The notes beneath the pieces are model-generated. The model did not search any database and had not been told where the DNA came from. It worked only from the letters and a program-made list of their open reading frames with translations. Position numbers and translations under genes: made by a program. A stretch of 64,000 nucleotides of DNA from Polyangiaceae bacterium (lineage in GTDB: Bacteria; Myxococcota_A; Polyangia; Polyangiales; Polyangiaceae): assembly GCA_020849655.1 (NCBI GenBank), contig JADLFU010000091.1, positions 1 to 64,000 on the forward strand, given 5' to 3'. How positions within the stretch are numbered: the first letter of the stretch is position 1; each line of letters begins with the position of its first letter. Shown here in pieces: positions 48,446 to 59,805 of this stretch.

Positions 48446-49513
48446 GTGCGTGGTGTGACTCGCGGCGCGGTCGGGCTCGGGCTGATGGCCATCGGCGCCG
48501 TCGTCGCGCTGCGGGCTCGGTCGACGGCGCCGGGAGGCGCTCCCGCGCAGACGCCGGCGAGCAAGCCGCCGAGCTCCGTCACCGCGCGGCGCCCCGTCCC
48601 GCCTCGTCCGCCGCTCCCTGCGGCCCGCCCCTCCGTGTCCGGCGGCGCGGTCGTGTTCGGCGCCGCGTGGGGGAGCGGGCCGTCGGAGCTCGGTCGCAGC
48701 GCCGCGCGCGAGTCGTCGCCGATGGCGCCGATGAGCTTCGTGCCCGGTCCGGCGGGGCAAGCGCTCGTGCTCGATCAGGTCAACCAGCGCGTGCAGCTCG
48801 TGGAGGGCGGCCGGGTGGTGCGATCGATCCCGCTGCCGTCCGAGACGTTCGACGACGTGGCAAGGCTCGCAGGCGGGCGCGTCGCGGCGCTCGATCGCCT
48901 GGTCGCGCGCAGCGTCGCCGTCGTCGGGCCGTCGGGCGAGGTCGAGCGGGAGATCTCGCTCGCGGGCGGCGAGATCGAGCGGGCAGGGGACGTGACCTCC
49001 CTCCACGCGCGCGCCGACGGACTGTGGGTCGAGGTCGACCATGATAGACTCGTCAGGATCGCAGACGGGGCCGGCGCGCCCGCCGAGTCGCGGAGCGTCG
49101 TGCCAGGCCGCTTCTCGGCCGACGGCGCCTCATGGCTCCGCGCGCGCGTCGACGCCGATCGGGGGGTGACCGTGACGTCCACCCCGCGCGCCGGCGGGCC
49201 CCCTGAGCAGGCGCGGGTGGTGTTCGCGCTCCCGGTGCTCTCGGTAGCGGCGCTGGAGAGCGACGCCACGGGGCGCGTCCTGCTCGTCGCGACGACGATC
49301 GACGAGGCTCCCGTCGCGCCGTACGACGTGCTCCGCGTCGAGGAGACGCTCGTCGTGCTCGACCGCCAGCTCGCGGAGCTGCGCCGGATCGCGCTCCCTG
49401 CGAAGACGACGCCCGAGGAGCAGCTCGTGCGGTATCGCGTCGGGCCGGACGGCGCGCTCTACTCTCTCTCGCTCGACGACCAGGGCGCCACCCTGCGGAG
49501 GATCGACCCATGA
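48446..49513 (+). CDS. anchored beta-propeller-like protein (355 aa)
   Basis: GTG 48446 begins a short anchor (about residues 8-22), then a Pro/Ala linker to about 65. The rest (70-355) shows repeated four-strand blades typical of NHL/SMP-type propellers, such as [20 protein letters not shown] and [17 protein letters not shown]. It probably sits on the envelope surface and binds a partner. Its stop overlaps the NlpC/P60-type gene by ATGA, so all three downstream genes form a likely operon concerned with the cell surface. No enzyme motif is visible. Confidence 0.7.
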   Translation: MRGVTRGAVGLGLMAIGAVVALRARSTAPGGAPAQTPASKPPSSVTARRPVPPRPPLPAARPSVSGGAVVFGAAWGSGPSELGRSAARESSPMAPMSFVPGPAGQALVLDQVNQRVQLVEGGRVVRSIPLPSETFDDVARLAGGRVAALDRLVARSVAVVGPSGEVEREISLAGGEIERAGDVTSLHARADGLWVEVDHDRLVRIADGAGAPAESRSVVPGRFSADGASWLRARVDADRGVTVTSTPRAGGPPEQARVVFALPVLSVAALESDATGRVLLVATTIDEAPVAPYDVLRVEETLVVLDRQLAELRRIALPAKTTPEEQLVRYRVGPDGALYSLSLDDQGATLRRIDP

Positions 49514-51099
49514 TGAAGTCCGCCCACGCAGCCTGGATCGGGGCGACGCTCGGCGTCGCGGCGCTCACCCTGGCGGGGGACGTCGCGGCGCTGCAGCCGC
49601 TCAGCCGCGACGAGATCATCGCCCGCGCGAAGACGGTCGTCGGCTACTCCTACTGGTGGGGGCACGGCAAGTGGCGCACCGACGGCGCGCAGCACGGCTC
49701 GTGCTCGGGCAGCTGCCCCAGCTGCTCGCACTCCGGCAGCTACGGCGCCGACTGCTCCGGGTTCGTCGGCAAGGCCTGGCAGGTCCCGTCGCCGAGCCCC
49801 GTCACGCAGGAGCAGTCGCCGCACTACACGACGTGGAGCTACGCGGGCTCGTCGTCGATGTGGGGGCCGATCTCGAAGACCGCGGGCAAGCGCGGCGACG
49901 CGTACGTCTACAACTCGGGCGGCGCGGGCCACATCTTCCTCTTCGAGGGCACCACCAACTGGAGCTACGTGAAGGCGTACGAGTGCAAGGGGTGCTCGTA
50001 CGGCTGTGTCTACGGCACGCGTGAGCTCTCGGCCGTGTACTCCGGGCGCCGCCGCGCCGCCGTCACCGACGTCGTCGACACGGACGGCGACGGGGTGCCC
50101 GACGACAAGGACAATTGCGACACCGTCGACAACAAGGACCAGAAGGACACCGACGGCGACAAGAAGGGCGACGCCTGCGACACCGACGACGACGGCGACG
50201 GCGATCTCGACACGAAGGACAACTGTCCGCTCGCCAAGAACCCCGACCAGATCGACACCGACAAGGACAAGAAGGGCGACGCGTGCGACACGGACGACGA
50301 CGGCGACGGCGTCCTCGACGCGAAGGACGTCTGCCCGCTCGTCGCTGACAAGTCCCAGCAGGACACCGACAAGGACAAGCAGGGCGACGCCTGCGACGAC
50401 GACGACGACGGCGACGGCGTCAAGGACGCCGCGGACAACTGCCCGGTCGTCGCCAACAAGGACCAGGCCGACAGCGACGGGGACGGGCGGGGCAACGCGT
50501 GCGACGGCGACGACGACGGCGATGGGTTCCCCGACGCTACGGACAACTGCCCCAAGGTCGCCAACAAGGACCAGGCCGATCTCGACGCCGACCAGCTCGG
50601 CGACGCGTGCGACGACGACCGGGACGGGGACGGCGCGCCCGACGCCAAGGACAACTGCCCCGACGATCCCAACAAGGACCAGGCCGACGCGAACCACGAC
50701 GGCGTCGGCGACGCGTGCGAGGGCGATCTCGATGGGGACGGCGTGCCCAATGATCGCGACAGCTGCCCCGCCGCCGCGAACCCCGGTCAGGAGGACGACG
50801 ACGGCGACGGCGCGGGCGACGCGTGCGACGACGATCGCGACGGCGACGGCGTGTCGAACGCGAAGGACAACTGCCCCGACTACCCCAACGCCGGCCAGGA
50901 GGACGTCTGCCACGACGGGGACAGCGGGCTCGACCCGACCGGCGGCAAGGATCTCGAGCTGACCCTCGCGCCCACCGCCAGCGAGGAGGCCGGAGGCTGC
51001 GGGGTGTCGCCGCCCGGCGGATCGCGCGACAGCGGCCTCGGGCTGATGGGCCTCGGGTTGCTGCTGGTGCTCGGCGGGCGAAGGGAGCGTCGCTCGTGA
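49510..51099 (+). CDS. secreted NlpC/P60-type hydrolase with TSP3 repeats and MYXO-CTERM (529 aa)
   Basis: A signal peptide is followed by a cysteine-peptidase-like domain (about 35-175). Its [14 protein letters not shown] holds the catalytic Cys and [10 protein letters not shown] the His, as in NlpC/P60 peptidoglycan endopeptidases; an extra Cys cluster ([10 protein letters not shown]) lies between. Eight thrombospondin type 3 calcium-binding repeats (DGDGVPDxxDNCP) fill about 194-475. The C-terminus GGCGVSPP, hydrophobic stretch and GGRRERRS tail form a MYXO-CTERM signal that directs proteolytic anchoring. It overlaps the propeller gene (ATGA) and the SpoIID-like gene (GTGA). It likely trims peptidoglycan at the surface. 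Confidence 0.85.
   Translation: MMKSAHAAWIGATLGVAALTLAGDVAALQPLSRDEIIARAKTVVGYSYWWGHGKWRTDGAQHGSCSGSCPSCSHSGSYGADCSGFVGKAWQVPSPSPVTQEQSPHYTTWSYAGSSSMWGPISKTAGKRGDAYVYNSGGAGHIFLFEGTTNWSYVKAYECKGCSYGCVYGTRELSAVYSGRRRAAVTDVVDTDGDGVPDDKDNCDTVDNKDQKDTDGDKKGDACDTDDDGDGDLDTKDNCPLAKNPDQIDTDKDKKGDACDTDDDGDGVLDAKDVCPLVADKSQQDTDKDKQGDACDDDDDGDGVKDAADNCPVVANKDQADSDGDGRGNACDGDDDGDGFPDATDNCPKVANKDQADLDADQLGDACDDDRDGDGAPDAKDNCPDDPNKDQADANHDGVGDACEGDLDGDGVPNDRDSCPAAANPGQEDDDGDGAGDACDDDRDGDGVSNAKDNCPDYPNAGQEDVCHDGDSGLDPTGGKDLELTLAPTASEEAGGCGVSPPGGSRDSGLGLMGLGLLLVLGGRRERRS
50086..50905. repeat. TSP3 calcium-binding repeat block, first gene
   Basis: Eight tandem degenerate units of about 75-110 bases, each encoding an aspartate-rich loop and an Asn/Asp-Cys-Pro. 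The DNA motif GACGGCGACGG and GGCGACGC(G)TGCGAC recur in every unit, so this block and the one in the next gene could recombine. Confidence 0.75.
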
Positions 51100-52724
51100 G
51101 GCGGGCGCTCGCGGCGTCGGCCGTCTCGCTCTCGCTGCTCGCCGCGTGCGGCGCGGGCGACGGGGCCGACGACGAGGTCACGGACGAGGTCGCGCTCCCG
51201 CTCGCCGCCCACTGCAGCGTCAACGTCGTGGGCAAGGGAACGAAGGACGTCGAGTCCGACTACCTGCCGCACGTGGTGCACTGTGAGAACGGCGGCGCGC
51301 CGTTCGAGGCGCTGAAGGCGCAGGCCATCGCGGCGCGCACCTACCTGTACTACAAACTGAAGAAGGGCACGTCCATCACGGACGGTCAGGGCGACCAGGT
51401 CTACTCGTGCGGCAGCGGCCCCACGGCGGCGCAGATCAAGGCCGTGAAGGACACCGCGGGGCAGGTGCTGCAGTACCAGGGCACGACGATCGCAGGGTTC
51501 TTCGTCGCCGGCGCGCAGCAGAGCCCTCCGTCGTGCAAGGGCAAGACGGGCGCCGCGACCGAGAAGTACGTCACCTACAACGAGGGCCTCACGGGCTCGA
51601 AGGTGCACCAGACCTCGCTCGGCTGGATCAGCCCGACCAACAAGGAGAACCGCGGCTGCATGTCGCAGTGGGGCGCGCGCTGCCTGGACGCCGCGGGGCG
51701 CACGTCGACGAGCATCCTGAAGTTCTACTACGGCGCTGACATCTCCATCGTCACCGCGAGCGGCAGCTGCGTGGGCGGCGACAAGGACGGCGACGGGGTC
51801 GCGGACGCGAAGGACAACTGCCCGAGCGCCGCGAACGCGAGCCAGCTGGACACCGACAAGGACAAGAAGGGCGACGCGTGCGACGACGACGACGACGGAG
51901 ACGGCGACGAGGACGGCGCCGACAACTGCTCGCTCGTGAAGAACGCGGACCAGGCGGACCTCGACAAGGACAAGAAGGGCGACGCGTGCGACAGCGACGA
52001 CGACGGGGACGGCGTGCCCGACGCCAGCGACAACTGCCCGCGCAACACCAACCAGTCGCAGCTCGACTCTGACAAGGACAAGAAGGGCGACGCGTGCGAC
52101 GACGACGACGACGGGGACGGCGTGCCCGACGCCAGCGACAATTGCCCGCTCACGAAGAACGCCGACCAGGCCGACGCCGACAAGGACGGGAAGGGCGACG
52201 CCTGCGAGACCGACGACGACGGGGACGGCGTGCCCGACGCCGCCGACGTCTGCCCGAAGGTCGCCGACCCAGACCAGGCCGACGCCGACAAGGACAAGAA
52301 GGGCGACGCGTGCGACGACGACGACGACGGGGACGGCGCGCCCGACGCCACCGACAACTGCCCGGCGCTCGCGAACGCTGATCAGGCCGACGACAACGAA
52401 GACGGCACGGGCGACGCTTGTCAGCTCGACGAGGACGGCGACGGCGAGCCGGACGTCAGCGACAACTGCCCCGGCGTGGAGAACCCCGATCAGTCCGACA
52501 GCGACGGGGACGGCCGCGGCGACGCGTGCGACGCGCCGCCAGCGAAGCCGCCGATCGACGACGACCGCGAGCCGGCGGGCGGGCAGGGGGTCGTCGTCAC
52601 TGTCACGCCGAACGAGACGGAGGCGTCGGGCGGCTGCGGCGTCTCGCGCGGCAGCGGGGGCGCGGGCGCCCTCTCGCTGGTCGCGGTCGCGTGGCTCGCC
52701 TCCCGCCGTCGCCGCCGGGCCTGA
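51096..52724 (+). CDS. SpoIID/LytB-like lipoprotein with TSP3 repeats and MYXO-CTERM (542 aa)
   Basis: GTG 51096 overlaps the previous stop. The N-terminus carries a lipobox (LLAAC, Cys 18). The SpoIID-type domain (about 45-215) has [18 protein letters not shown], the family hallmark, and a later [12 protein letters not shown]. SpoIID-like proteins act as lytic transglycosylases on peptidoglycan lacking stem peptides. Seven TSP3 calcium-binding repeats (about 228-480) and a C-terminal GGCGVSRG, hydrophobic stretch and RRRRRA form a MYXO-CTERM. It therefore has two sorting signals. It pairs with the NlpC/P60-type neighbour, which cuts the peptide side. Confidence 0.82.
   Translation: MRRALAASAVSLSLLAACGAGDGADDEVTDEVALPLAAHCSVNVVGKGTKDVESDYLPHVVHCENGGAPFEALKAQAIAARTYLYYKLKKGTSITDGQGDQVYSCGSGPTAAQIKAVKDTAGQVLQYQGTTIAGFFVAGAQQSPPSCKGKTGAATEKYVTYNEGLTGSKVHQTSLGWISPTNKENRGCMSQWGARCLDAAGRTSTSILKFYYGADISIVTASGSCVGGDKDGDGVADAKDNCPSAANASQLDTDKDKKGDACDDDDDGDGDEDGADNCSLVKNADQADLDKDKKGDACDSDDDGDGVPDASDNCPRNTNQSQLDSDKDKKGDACDDDDDGDGVPDASDNCPLTKNADQADADKDGKGDACETDDDGDGVPDAADVCPKVADPDQADADKDKKGDACDDDDDGDGAPDATDNCPALANADQADDNEDGTGDACQLDEDGDGEPDVSDNCPGVENPDQSDSDGDGRGDACDAPPAKPPIDDDREPAGGQGVVVTVTPNETEASGGCGVSRGSGGAGALSLVAVAWLASRRRRRA
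51781..52530. repeat. TSP3 calcium-binding repeat block, second gene
   Basis: Seven tandem units similar to those of the upstream gene; GACAAGGACAAGAAGGGCGA recurs several times in both genes. The period is a multiple of three, so unequal exchange keeps the frame. Confidence 0.75.
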
Positions 52725-52727
52725 CGG

Positions 52728-53014
52728 TCACTCCTCGGGCAGCGGCTGCAGCGTCACCTCGAGCGCGATGGGCTCGTCGCCCGCGGTGACGACGCGGTCC
52801 CACGGGAAGTACCCTGCGCGCTCGACGGAGACGTGGTGGGGGCCCTTCGTCAGCTTGAGGCCGTACCGCGACACCAGGCCGAGATCGCCGACCACGATGT
52901 CGTCGACGATCACGGTCGCGTCCCGGGGCGCGCCGACCAGCTTGACCTTGCCCGTCGTCGGTCGCGCCCCGGCGCAGCCCGCGAGGAGCAGGAGCGAGAG
53001 GGTGAGCGCGCGCG

Positions 53015-53018
<4 letters not shown>
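52728..53018 (-). CDS. PEGA-domain lipoprotein (96 aa)
   Basis: GTG 53018 overlaps the guaA stop (GTGA) and begins a short lipoprotein signal ([12 protein letters not shown], Cys about 13). The mature part is one PEGA beta-sandwich domain: [42 protein letters not shown] domains are thought to bind cell-surface carbohydrate or protein. It ends three bases from the convergent SpoIID-like gene. Coupling to guaA is probably incidental to function. Confidence 0.8.
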
Positions 53019-54565
<1,547 letters not shown>

Positions 54566-54615
54566 GGCGCGCGGCTATCACGGCGGGGATGAAGCGGGTA
54601 CCGCGAGCGCCGCGC

Positions 54616-56166
54616 TCACGCGAGCGGGCCGGTGGCGCGCTCGACCGCGCCGAGGAGCGCGCCCGACGCGACGAGCCCGCGCACCGCCTCGATGTCTCGG
54701 TAGAGCGGGCGGTCGTCCTCGTACGGCGCGACGAGCTCGCGCACGAGCGACACTGCGGCGCGGACGCCAGCGGACGGCGACAGCGGCGCGCGCTGGTCGA
54801 CGCCGGCGGCGGCGGTCATCACCTCGATCGCGAGGGCGCGCTCGACGTTGGCGAGCACCTGGGAGAGCTTGCGCGCGCTGATGCTGCCCATGGAGACGTG
54901 GTCCTCCTTGCCGGCCGACGACGGGATGCTGTCGATGCTGGCGGGGTGGCAGAGCACCTTGTTCTCGCTGACGAGCGAGGCGCTCGCGACCTGGGCGATC
55001 ATGAACCCCGAGTGCAGCCCGCTGTCCTTCGCGAGGAAGGGCGAGAGACCGCTCGACAGCGCGGGGTTCACCAGCTGCTCGACCCTGCGCTCGGAGACGT
55101 TGGCGAGCTCGGCGGTCGCCATCGCGGCGAGATCGAGCGCGAACGCGAGCGGCTGGCCGTGGAAGTTGCCGCCCGAGACGAGGTCGGCCGCGCCCTCGTC
55201 GTCGAGGAACACGAGCGGGTTGTCGGTCACGCTGTTGATCTCGGTGAGCAGCACCGCGTGCGCCCACGCGAGCGCGTCGCGGCTGGCGCCGTGCACCTGC
55301 GGCATGCAGCGGAACGAGTAGGCGTCCTGCACGCGCGCGCAGTCCCTGTGGCTCTCCATGATCGCGCTGTCGGCGAGCAGCGCGCGGAGGTTCCTCGCGG
55401 TGGCGAGCGCGCCCGGGTGCGGCCGCAGCCCCACGATCCGCTCGTCGAACGGCCGCGCGGATCCCTTGTTGGCCTCGAGGCTCATCGCGCCCGAGATGTC
55501 CGCGACCGTCGCCAGCCGCTCGGCCGCGAGCACCGACAGCGAGCCGAGCGCGGCCATCAGCTGCGTGCCGTTGATCAGCGACAGGCCCTCCTTCGCCTGG
55601 AGGCAGAGCGGCGTGAGCCCGGCCTGGCGGAGCGCCGCGCCTCCGTCGACGTAGCCCGCGGGGGTGAGCACCTCGCCCTCGCCGGTGAGCACGAGCGCGA
55701 GGTGCGCGAGCGGCGCGAGATCGCCCGACGCCCCGACGCTGCCCTGGCCCGGCACGCGCGGGGTCACGCCGCGGTTGAGCAGCTCGATCAACAAATCTAT
55801 CACGGCCTCGCGCACGCCCGACGCGCCGAGCGCGAGCACCTGCGCGCGCAGCAGCATCATCGCGCGCACCTCGCCGCGCGACAGATCGGGCCCCACGCCC
55901 GCGGCGTGGCTCCGCACGAGGTTCTGCTGCAGCGCGCGGACGTCGCCCTCGTCGATGCGCGTCTCGGAGAGGAACCCGAACCCCGTGTTGACGCCGTACA
56001 CGCGCGGCGCGGCGTCGCCCGCGTCGGCGACGGCGTCGATGGCCTGGCGCGCGGCGCGCACCCGCGCCCTCGCGTCGCCGTCGAGCCGCACCGGGCGGTC
56101 GCGCAGGGCGACGTCCTCGAGATCTCGGAGGGTGATCGGGCGGCCCACCTCGACGTGCGTGCTCAT
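54616..56166 (-). CDS. hutH: histidine ammonia-lyase (516 aa)
   Basis: HutH removes ammonia from histidine to give urocanate, the first step of histidine catabolism. The self-forming MIO cofactor triad Ala-Ser-Gly is at 146-148 (GSVGASGDLAPLAH). Tyr57 (YGVNTGFG) is the conserved base. The Gln-rich substrate loop and NPLVFLDDE segment are present. Start ATG 56166 is chosen over ATG 56184, six codons upstream, for match to the family length. It is 80 bases from the divergent glpD. No other hut genes are visible. Confidence 0.93.
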   Translation of the reverse strand: MSTHVEVGRPITLRDLEDVALRDRPVRLDGDARARVRAARQAIDAVADAGDAAPRVYGVNTGFGFLSETRIDEGDVRALQQNLVRSHAAGVGPDLSRGEVRAMMLLRAQVLALGASGVREAVIDLLIELLNRGVTPRVPGQGSVGASGDLAPLAHLALVLTGEGEVLTPAGYVDGGAALRQAGLTPLCLQAKEGLSLINGTQLMAALGSLSVLAAERLATVADISGAMSLEANKGSARPFDERIVGLRPHPGALATARNLRALLADSAIMESHRDCARVQDAYSFRCMPQVHGASRDALAWAHAVLLTEINSVTDNPLVFLDDEGAADLVSGGNFHGQPLAFALDLAAMATAELANVSERRVEQLVNPALSSGLSPFLAKDSGLHSGFMIAQVASASLVSENKVLCHPASIDSIPSSAGKEDHVSMGSISARKLSQVLANVERALAIEVMTAAAGVDQRAPLSPSAGVRAAVSLVRELVAPYEDDRPLYRDIEAVRGLVASGALLGAVERATGPLA

Positions 56167-56246
56167 CGCGCGCGGCTGTACCATGACGCCGCGCGGGGCG
56201 TGGACGCTGCAAATTCCTCGGTGTGGTAGAGCGCGCGCGACAGCCC

Positions 56247-57866
56247 ATGAAGCTCCGCGAGACCAACGTCGCCCGCCTCTCGTCGCGCCCGTTCGACGTG
56301 CTCGTGGTGGGCGGCGGCATCAACGGCGCGGTGGCCGCGGCGTGCCTCGCGGCGCGCGGCGCGAAGGTCGCGCTGATCGACAAGGGCGACTTCGCGTCGT
56401 CGACGAGCCAGGAGTCGTCGAACCTCGCGTGGGGCGGCATCAAGTACCTGGAGACGCTCGAGGTCGGCCTCGTGCGCAAGCTCTGCCTCTCGCGCAACCA
56501 CCTCGTGCGCAGCTACCCGTCGACGGTGCAGGAGATCCGCTTCTACGTCACCTTGGCGCGCGGGTTCCGGCACGGGCGCTGGGCGCTGTTCCTCGGAACG
56601 CTCTTCTACTGGCTGCTCGGCGGCCTGGCGACGCGCGCGCCGCGGCTGCTCGGCACGCGGCAGATGGGCGACGACGAGCCCGCGCTCTTGCTCGACGAGA
56701 GCCAGGGCGGCGTCGAGTACTCGGACGCGTACCTGCACGACAACGACGCGCGGTTCGTGTGGAACTTCATCCGCTCCGCGCTCGATCACGGCGCCGCGTG
56801 CGCGAACTACGTCGAGTCGACGGCAGCGCGGCGCGGCGGCGCGGGCTGGCTCGTCGACGCGCGCGATCTCTCCACGGGCGCGGCGCTCACGGTCGAGGCG
56901 CGCGTGCTCGTCAACGCGTGCGGGCCGCTCGTCGATCGCTACAACGAGGTCGTCGGGCAACAGACGGCGCACCGGCACCTGCTCTCGAAGGGCATCCACC
57001 TCATCGTGCCGCGGGTGAGCAAGAACCACCGCGTGCTCAGCTTCTTCGCCGACGACGGCCGCCTGTTCTTCGTCATCCCGATGGGCCCCCGCACCTGCAT
57101 CGGCACGACCGACACGCGCGTCGACGATCCCGGCGTGCGGATCACGAGCGACGATCGGCGCTTCGTGCTCGACAACATCAACAAGCGCCTGCGCTTGCCG
57201 CGCCCGCTCACCGAGGCGGACGTGATCGCCGAGCGCTGCGGCGTCCGGCCGCTCGCCGTCCCGCGCGGCGCGTCGAGCGGCAAGGATTTCCTCCAGCTCT
57301 CCAGGAAGCACGCGCTCGACGTCGATCGCGACGCGCGGCACGTCAGCGTCTTCGGCGGCAAGCTCACCGACTGCCTCAACGTCGGCGAGGAGATCGCCTC
57401 GACCGTCGCGTCGATGGGCGTCTCCTTGCCGCACCCTGCGCGGCGCTGGTACGGCGAGCCCGGCGACGACGTGCGCGACGAGTTCTTCCACCAGGCGCGC
57501 CTGATGGAGCTCGACGCCCTGACGTCGCCGTCGTCGAGCGAGCAGCTCTCGACGCGCCTCTGGCGCCGCTACGCCGCCGCCGCGCTGCCGATGCTCGAGG
57601 AGATCCGGCGCGACCCCGCGATGGCAGAGCTCCTGATCGAGGGCGCCGAGTACGTCCGCTGCGAGATCGAGCACGCGGCGCGGCGCGAGATGATCGAGCG
57701 GCTCGACGATTTTCTCCGCAGGCGCTCGAAGATCGCGCTCGTCACCCGGCGCGACGACATCCTCTCGGCGCCGGGGCTGCGTGAGGCTTGTGAGATCCTC
57801 TTCGGCGACGACGCCGAGGCCAGGCTCGCCGAGTACCGCGAGGCTACGCGCGCGGCGGGGGCGTGA
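56247..57866 (+). CDS. glpD: aerobic glycerol-3-phosphate dehydrogenase (539 aa)
   Basis: GlpD oxidises glycerol-3-phosphate to dihydroxyacetone phosphate and passes electrons to quinone at the inner membrane. The FAD fold VLVVGGGINGAVAAACLAAR is followed by DFASSTSQESSNLAWGGIKY, as in the family. VSVFGGKLTD and RCGVRPL are also conserved. ATG 56247 is used rather than a GTG eight codons upstream, which has no better ribosome site. Its last 23 bases overlap the convergent NifU-like gene. Confidence 0.92.
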   Translation: MKLRETNVARLSSRPFDVLVVGGGINGAVAAACLAARGAKVALIDKGDFASSTSQESSNLAWGGIKYLETLEVGLVRKLCLSRNHLVRSYPSTVQEIRFYVTLARGFRHGRWALFLGTLFYWLLGGLATRAPRLLGTRQMGDDEPALLLDESQGGVEYSDAYLHDNDARFVWNFIRSALDHGAACANYVESTAARRGGAGWLVDARDLSTGAALTVEARVLVNACGPLVDRYNEVVGQQTAHRHLLSKGIHLIVPRVSKNHRVLSFFADDGRLFFVIPMGPRTCIGTTDTRVDDPGVRITSDDRRFVLDNINKRLRLPRPLTEADVIAERCGVRPLAVPRGASSGKDFLQLSRKHALDVDRDARHVSVFGGKLTDCLNVGEEIASTVASMGVSLPHPARRWYGEPGDDVRDEFFHQARLMELDALTSPSSSEQLSTRLWRRYAAAALPMLEEIRRDPAMAELLIEGAEYVRCEIEHAARREMIERLDDFLRRRSKIALVTRRDDILSAPGLREACEILFGDDAEARLAEYREATRAAGA

Positions 57867-58152
57867 CGCGCGCGGCGCCGGGCGGGACGAGCGCGCCCGA
57901 GCTGACGACGACGCGCGCGCCGGGACACGCCGCGCGCACCGCGGGCTCGATCACGCCACGGGTCGTCAGCGTCGCGCCAGGGCAGCCGGAGCAGCACCCC
58001 GCGAGGTGCAGGCGCACGTCGTCGCCCTCCACGGCCACCAGGTACAGCTCGCCGCCGTCGACCTCGACCATCGGGGCGACGACCGTCGACAGCGCTGTGA
58101 GGACGGCTTGGCGATCGGCCACGTTGAGGGCGGCGACCGTACCACGGCGCAC
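57844..58152 (-). CDS. NifU-like iron-sulphur scaffold domain protein (102 aa)
   Basis: It matches the C-terminal domain of NifU: PMVEVDGGELYLVAVEGDDV and the cluster-binding CSGCPGA (CxxC). It is a single-domain scaffold like NfuA's C-terminal part, lacking the A-type N-terminal domain. It carries 4Fe-4S clusters to target enzymes. GTG 58152 is the first start; a second GTG 11 codons later is also possible. It is divergent from accA with 73 bases between. Confidence 0.88.
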   Translation of the reverse strand: MRRGTVAALNVADRQAVLTALSTVVAPMVEVDGGELYLVAVEGDDVRLHLAGCCSGCPGATLTTRGVIEPAVRAACPGARVVVSSGALVPPGAARVTPPPRA

Positions 58153-58225
58153 CGCGTGAACCCAACATCGGGGCGTCGAGCGGCTATCTTTCTCGGCCCG
58201 CGGGCTCTATGTCGACGGGGCTCCC

Positions 58226-59185
58226 GTGGCGAACTTCGTGCTGCCGTTCGAGGCTCCCTTCGTCGATCTCCAGGACCGCGTGCGCGAGCTGCGCGCCGCG
58301 GCCGAGCGCGATCCGTCGCTGCTCGGCCAGCTCGCGGCACTCGAGGAGAGCGCGGCCGTCCTCGCGCGCGACGTGTTCACCAAGCTCTCACCGATCGAGA
58401 AGGTGCAGCTCGCGCGGCACCCGATGCGCCCCTACATGGGCGACTACGTCTCGCGCCTGTGCGGCGATCTCGTCGAGCTGTCGGGCGACCGGCGCTTCGC
58501 CGACGACGCGTCGATCGTCGCCGGGCTGGCGACGCTCCGCGGCCGCAGCGTCGCCGTCGTCGGCCAGCAGAAGGGCCGCAACACGAAGGAGAACGTCCGC
58601 CGCAACTTCGGCATGCCGAACCCGGAGGGCTACCGCAAGGCCGACCGCGTGTACCAGCTCGCCGATCGCTTCGGCCTGCCGATCGTCACGTTCATCGACA
58701 CGCCCGGCGCGTACCCGGGCATCGGCGGAGAGGAGCGCGGGCAGGGCGAGGCCATCGGCGCGTGCATCCACACGCTGTCGCGCGTGCGGGTGCCGGTCGT
58801 GGCGGTCGTCATCGGCGAGGGCGGCTCGGGCGGCGCGCTCGCGCTCGGCGTCGCGAACCGCGTGATGATGCTCGAGTACGCGTGGTACTCGGTCATCTCG
58901 CCGGAGGGGGGCGCGGCGATCCTGTGGAAGGACGGCGGCCGCGCGGCCGACGCGGCGACCCAGCTGAAGCTCACCGCGCCCGATCTGCTCCAGCTCGGCG
59001 TCGTCGAGCGCGTGATCGAGGAGCCGCCTGGCGGCGCGCACCAGGACCACGCGCGCGCCGCGGCGCTCGTCGGTGACGCGGTGTCCTCGGCGCTCGACGA
59101 GCTGTCCTCGCTGTCGCCGGACGCGCTGCGCGAGGACAGGTACGCCCGCTTCCGCAGGCTGGGCGACGCCGCGATCGCGGGCTGA
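58226..59185 (+). CDS. accA: acetyl-CoA carboxylase carboxyltransferase subunit alpha (319 aa)
   Basis: AccA with AccD moves the carboxyl group from biotin to acetyl-CoA, giving malonyl-CoA for fatty acid synthesis. The length (319) and motifs match: DREFADDASI-like ELSGDRRFADDASI, GQQKGRNTKENVRRNFGM, FIDTPGAYPGIGGEERGQ and GEGGSGGALALGVAN. GTG 58226 is the start; the alternative ATG upstream is out of frame. accD is elsewhere. Confidence 0.96.
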   Translation: MANFVLPFEAPFVDLQDRVRELRAAAERDPSLLGQLAALEESAAVLARDVFTKLSPIEKVQLARHPMRPYMGDYVSRLCGDLVELSGDRRFADDASIVAGLATLRGRSVAVVGQQKGRNTKENVRRNFGMPNPEGYRKADRVYQLADRFGLPIVTFIDTPGAYPGIGGEERGQGEAIGACIHTLSRVRVPVVAVVIGEGGSGGALALGVANRVMMLEYAWYSVISPEGGAAILWKDGGRAADAATQLKLTAPDLLQLGVVERVIEEPPGGAHQDHARAAALVGDAVSSALDELSSLSPDALREDRYARFRRLGDAAIAG

Positions 59186-59221
59186 CTTGCCTCGCCGCGC
59201 GCGCGGCCTACGATCGCGAGG

Positions 59222-59746
59222 ATGGCGCGCGACTCCAGGCCTCCCGGGTACGACATGGCCTACCAGCCCGCGCGACCCCGCCGCTTCGGCCGCTCGTGGC
59301 GCGCGTGCCTGCCGGCGTACGGCTACCTCGCGGCGTGCGTCGCCTTCGCCGCCTTCGTCGCGCACGGTCACACGGCCGCGCCGGGCACGATCGCGCACAC
59401 CTGGGTCATCGAGGCGAGCGCCGGCCGCGCGCTGCCGTCCGCGACGTTCGCGCTCGTCGTCGTGCTCGCGGGCGTCGCCGCCGTCGTGCAGGCGCACCTC
59501 TGCGGCGTCACGGTGCGCCCCGACGGCATCGAGACGCTCGACACGGCGTTCCTCGGGTTCCCGCGGGTGCGCCACTACGCGTGGCCCGTGATCGACAGGC
59601 TCCGCTTCGATCTGTCGCCCAGGCTGGTGGGCGTCGAGCTGTGGGACCGCACGCGCGACTTCCTGCCCGAGGTCGAGGACAAGCAGGCGCTCGTCGAGGC
59701 GCTGACCGAGGTCGCAGAGGCGCGCGCGATCCCGTACCGGGGCTGA
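59222..59746 (+). CDS. two-TM membrane protein with PH-like tail (174 aa)
   Basis: Two hydrophobic segments (about 30-50 and 72-96) follow a basic N-terminus. The rest has the feel of a small bacterial PH domain: GVTVRPDGIETLDTAFLGFP, then RHYAWPVIDRLRF. Such proteins sit in the inner membrane and are poorly understood. It has no helix-turn-helix and so is not an antitoxin for the HipA-like gene further on. It is 59 bases before the DUF262 gene. Confidence 0.65.
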   Translation: MARDSRPPGYDMAYQPARPRRFGRSWRACLPAYGYLAACVAFAAFVAHGHTAAPGTIAHTWVIEASAGRALPSATFALVVVLAGVAAVVQAHLCGVTVRPDGIETLDTAFLGFPRVRHYAWPVIDRLRFDLSPRLVGVELWDRTRDFLPEVEDKQALVEALTEVAEARAIPYRG

Positions 59747-59805
59747 CGCCGCCGCGCCCGCGCCGCCGGCTTGCGTCGCGCCGCGCCCGAGCGATACGGT
59801 GGCCC

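Noticed and set aside
50086-52530. Regular repeats that resemble a CRISPR array or non-coding VNTR
   Set aside because: The units are in frame, degenerate and encode TSP3 calcium-binding loops; there are no conserved repeats with unique spacers and no cas genes.
59222-59746. The gene before the DUF262-HipA pair as a HipB antitoxin
   Set aside because: It encodes two membrane segments and a PH-like tail with no helix-turn-helix.
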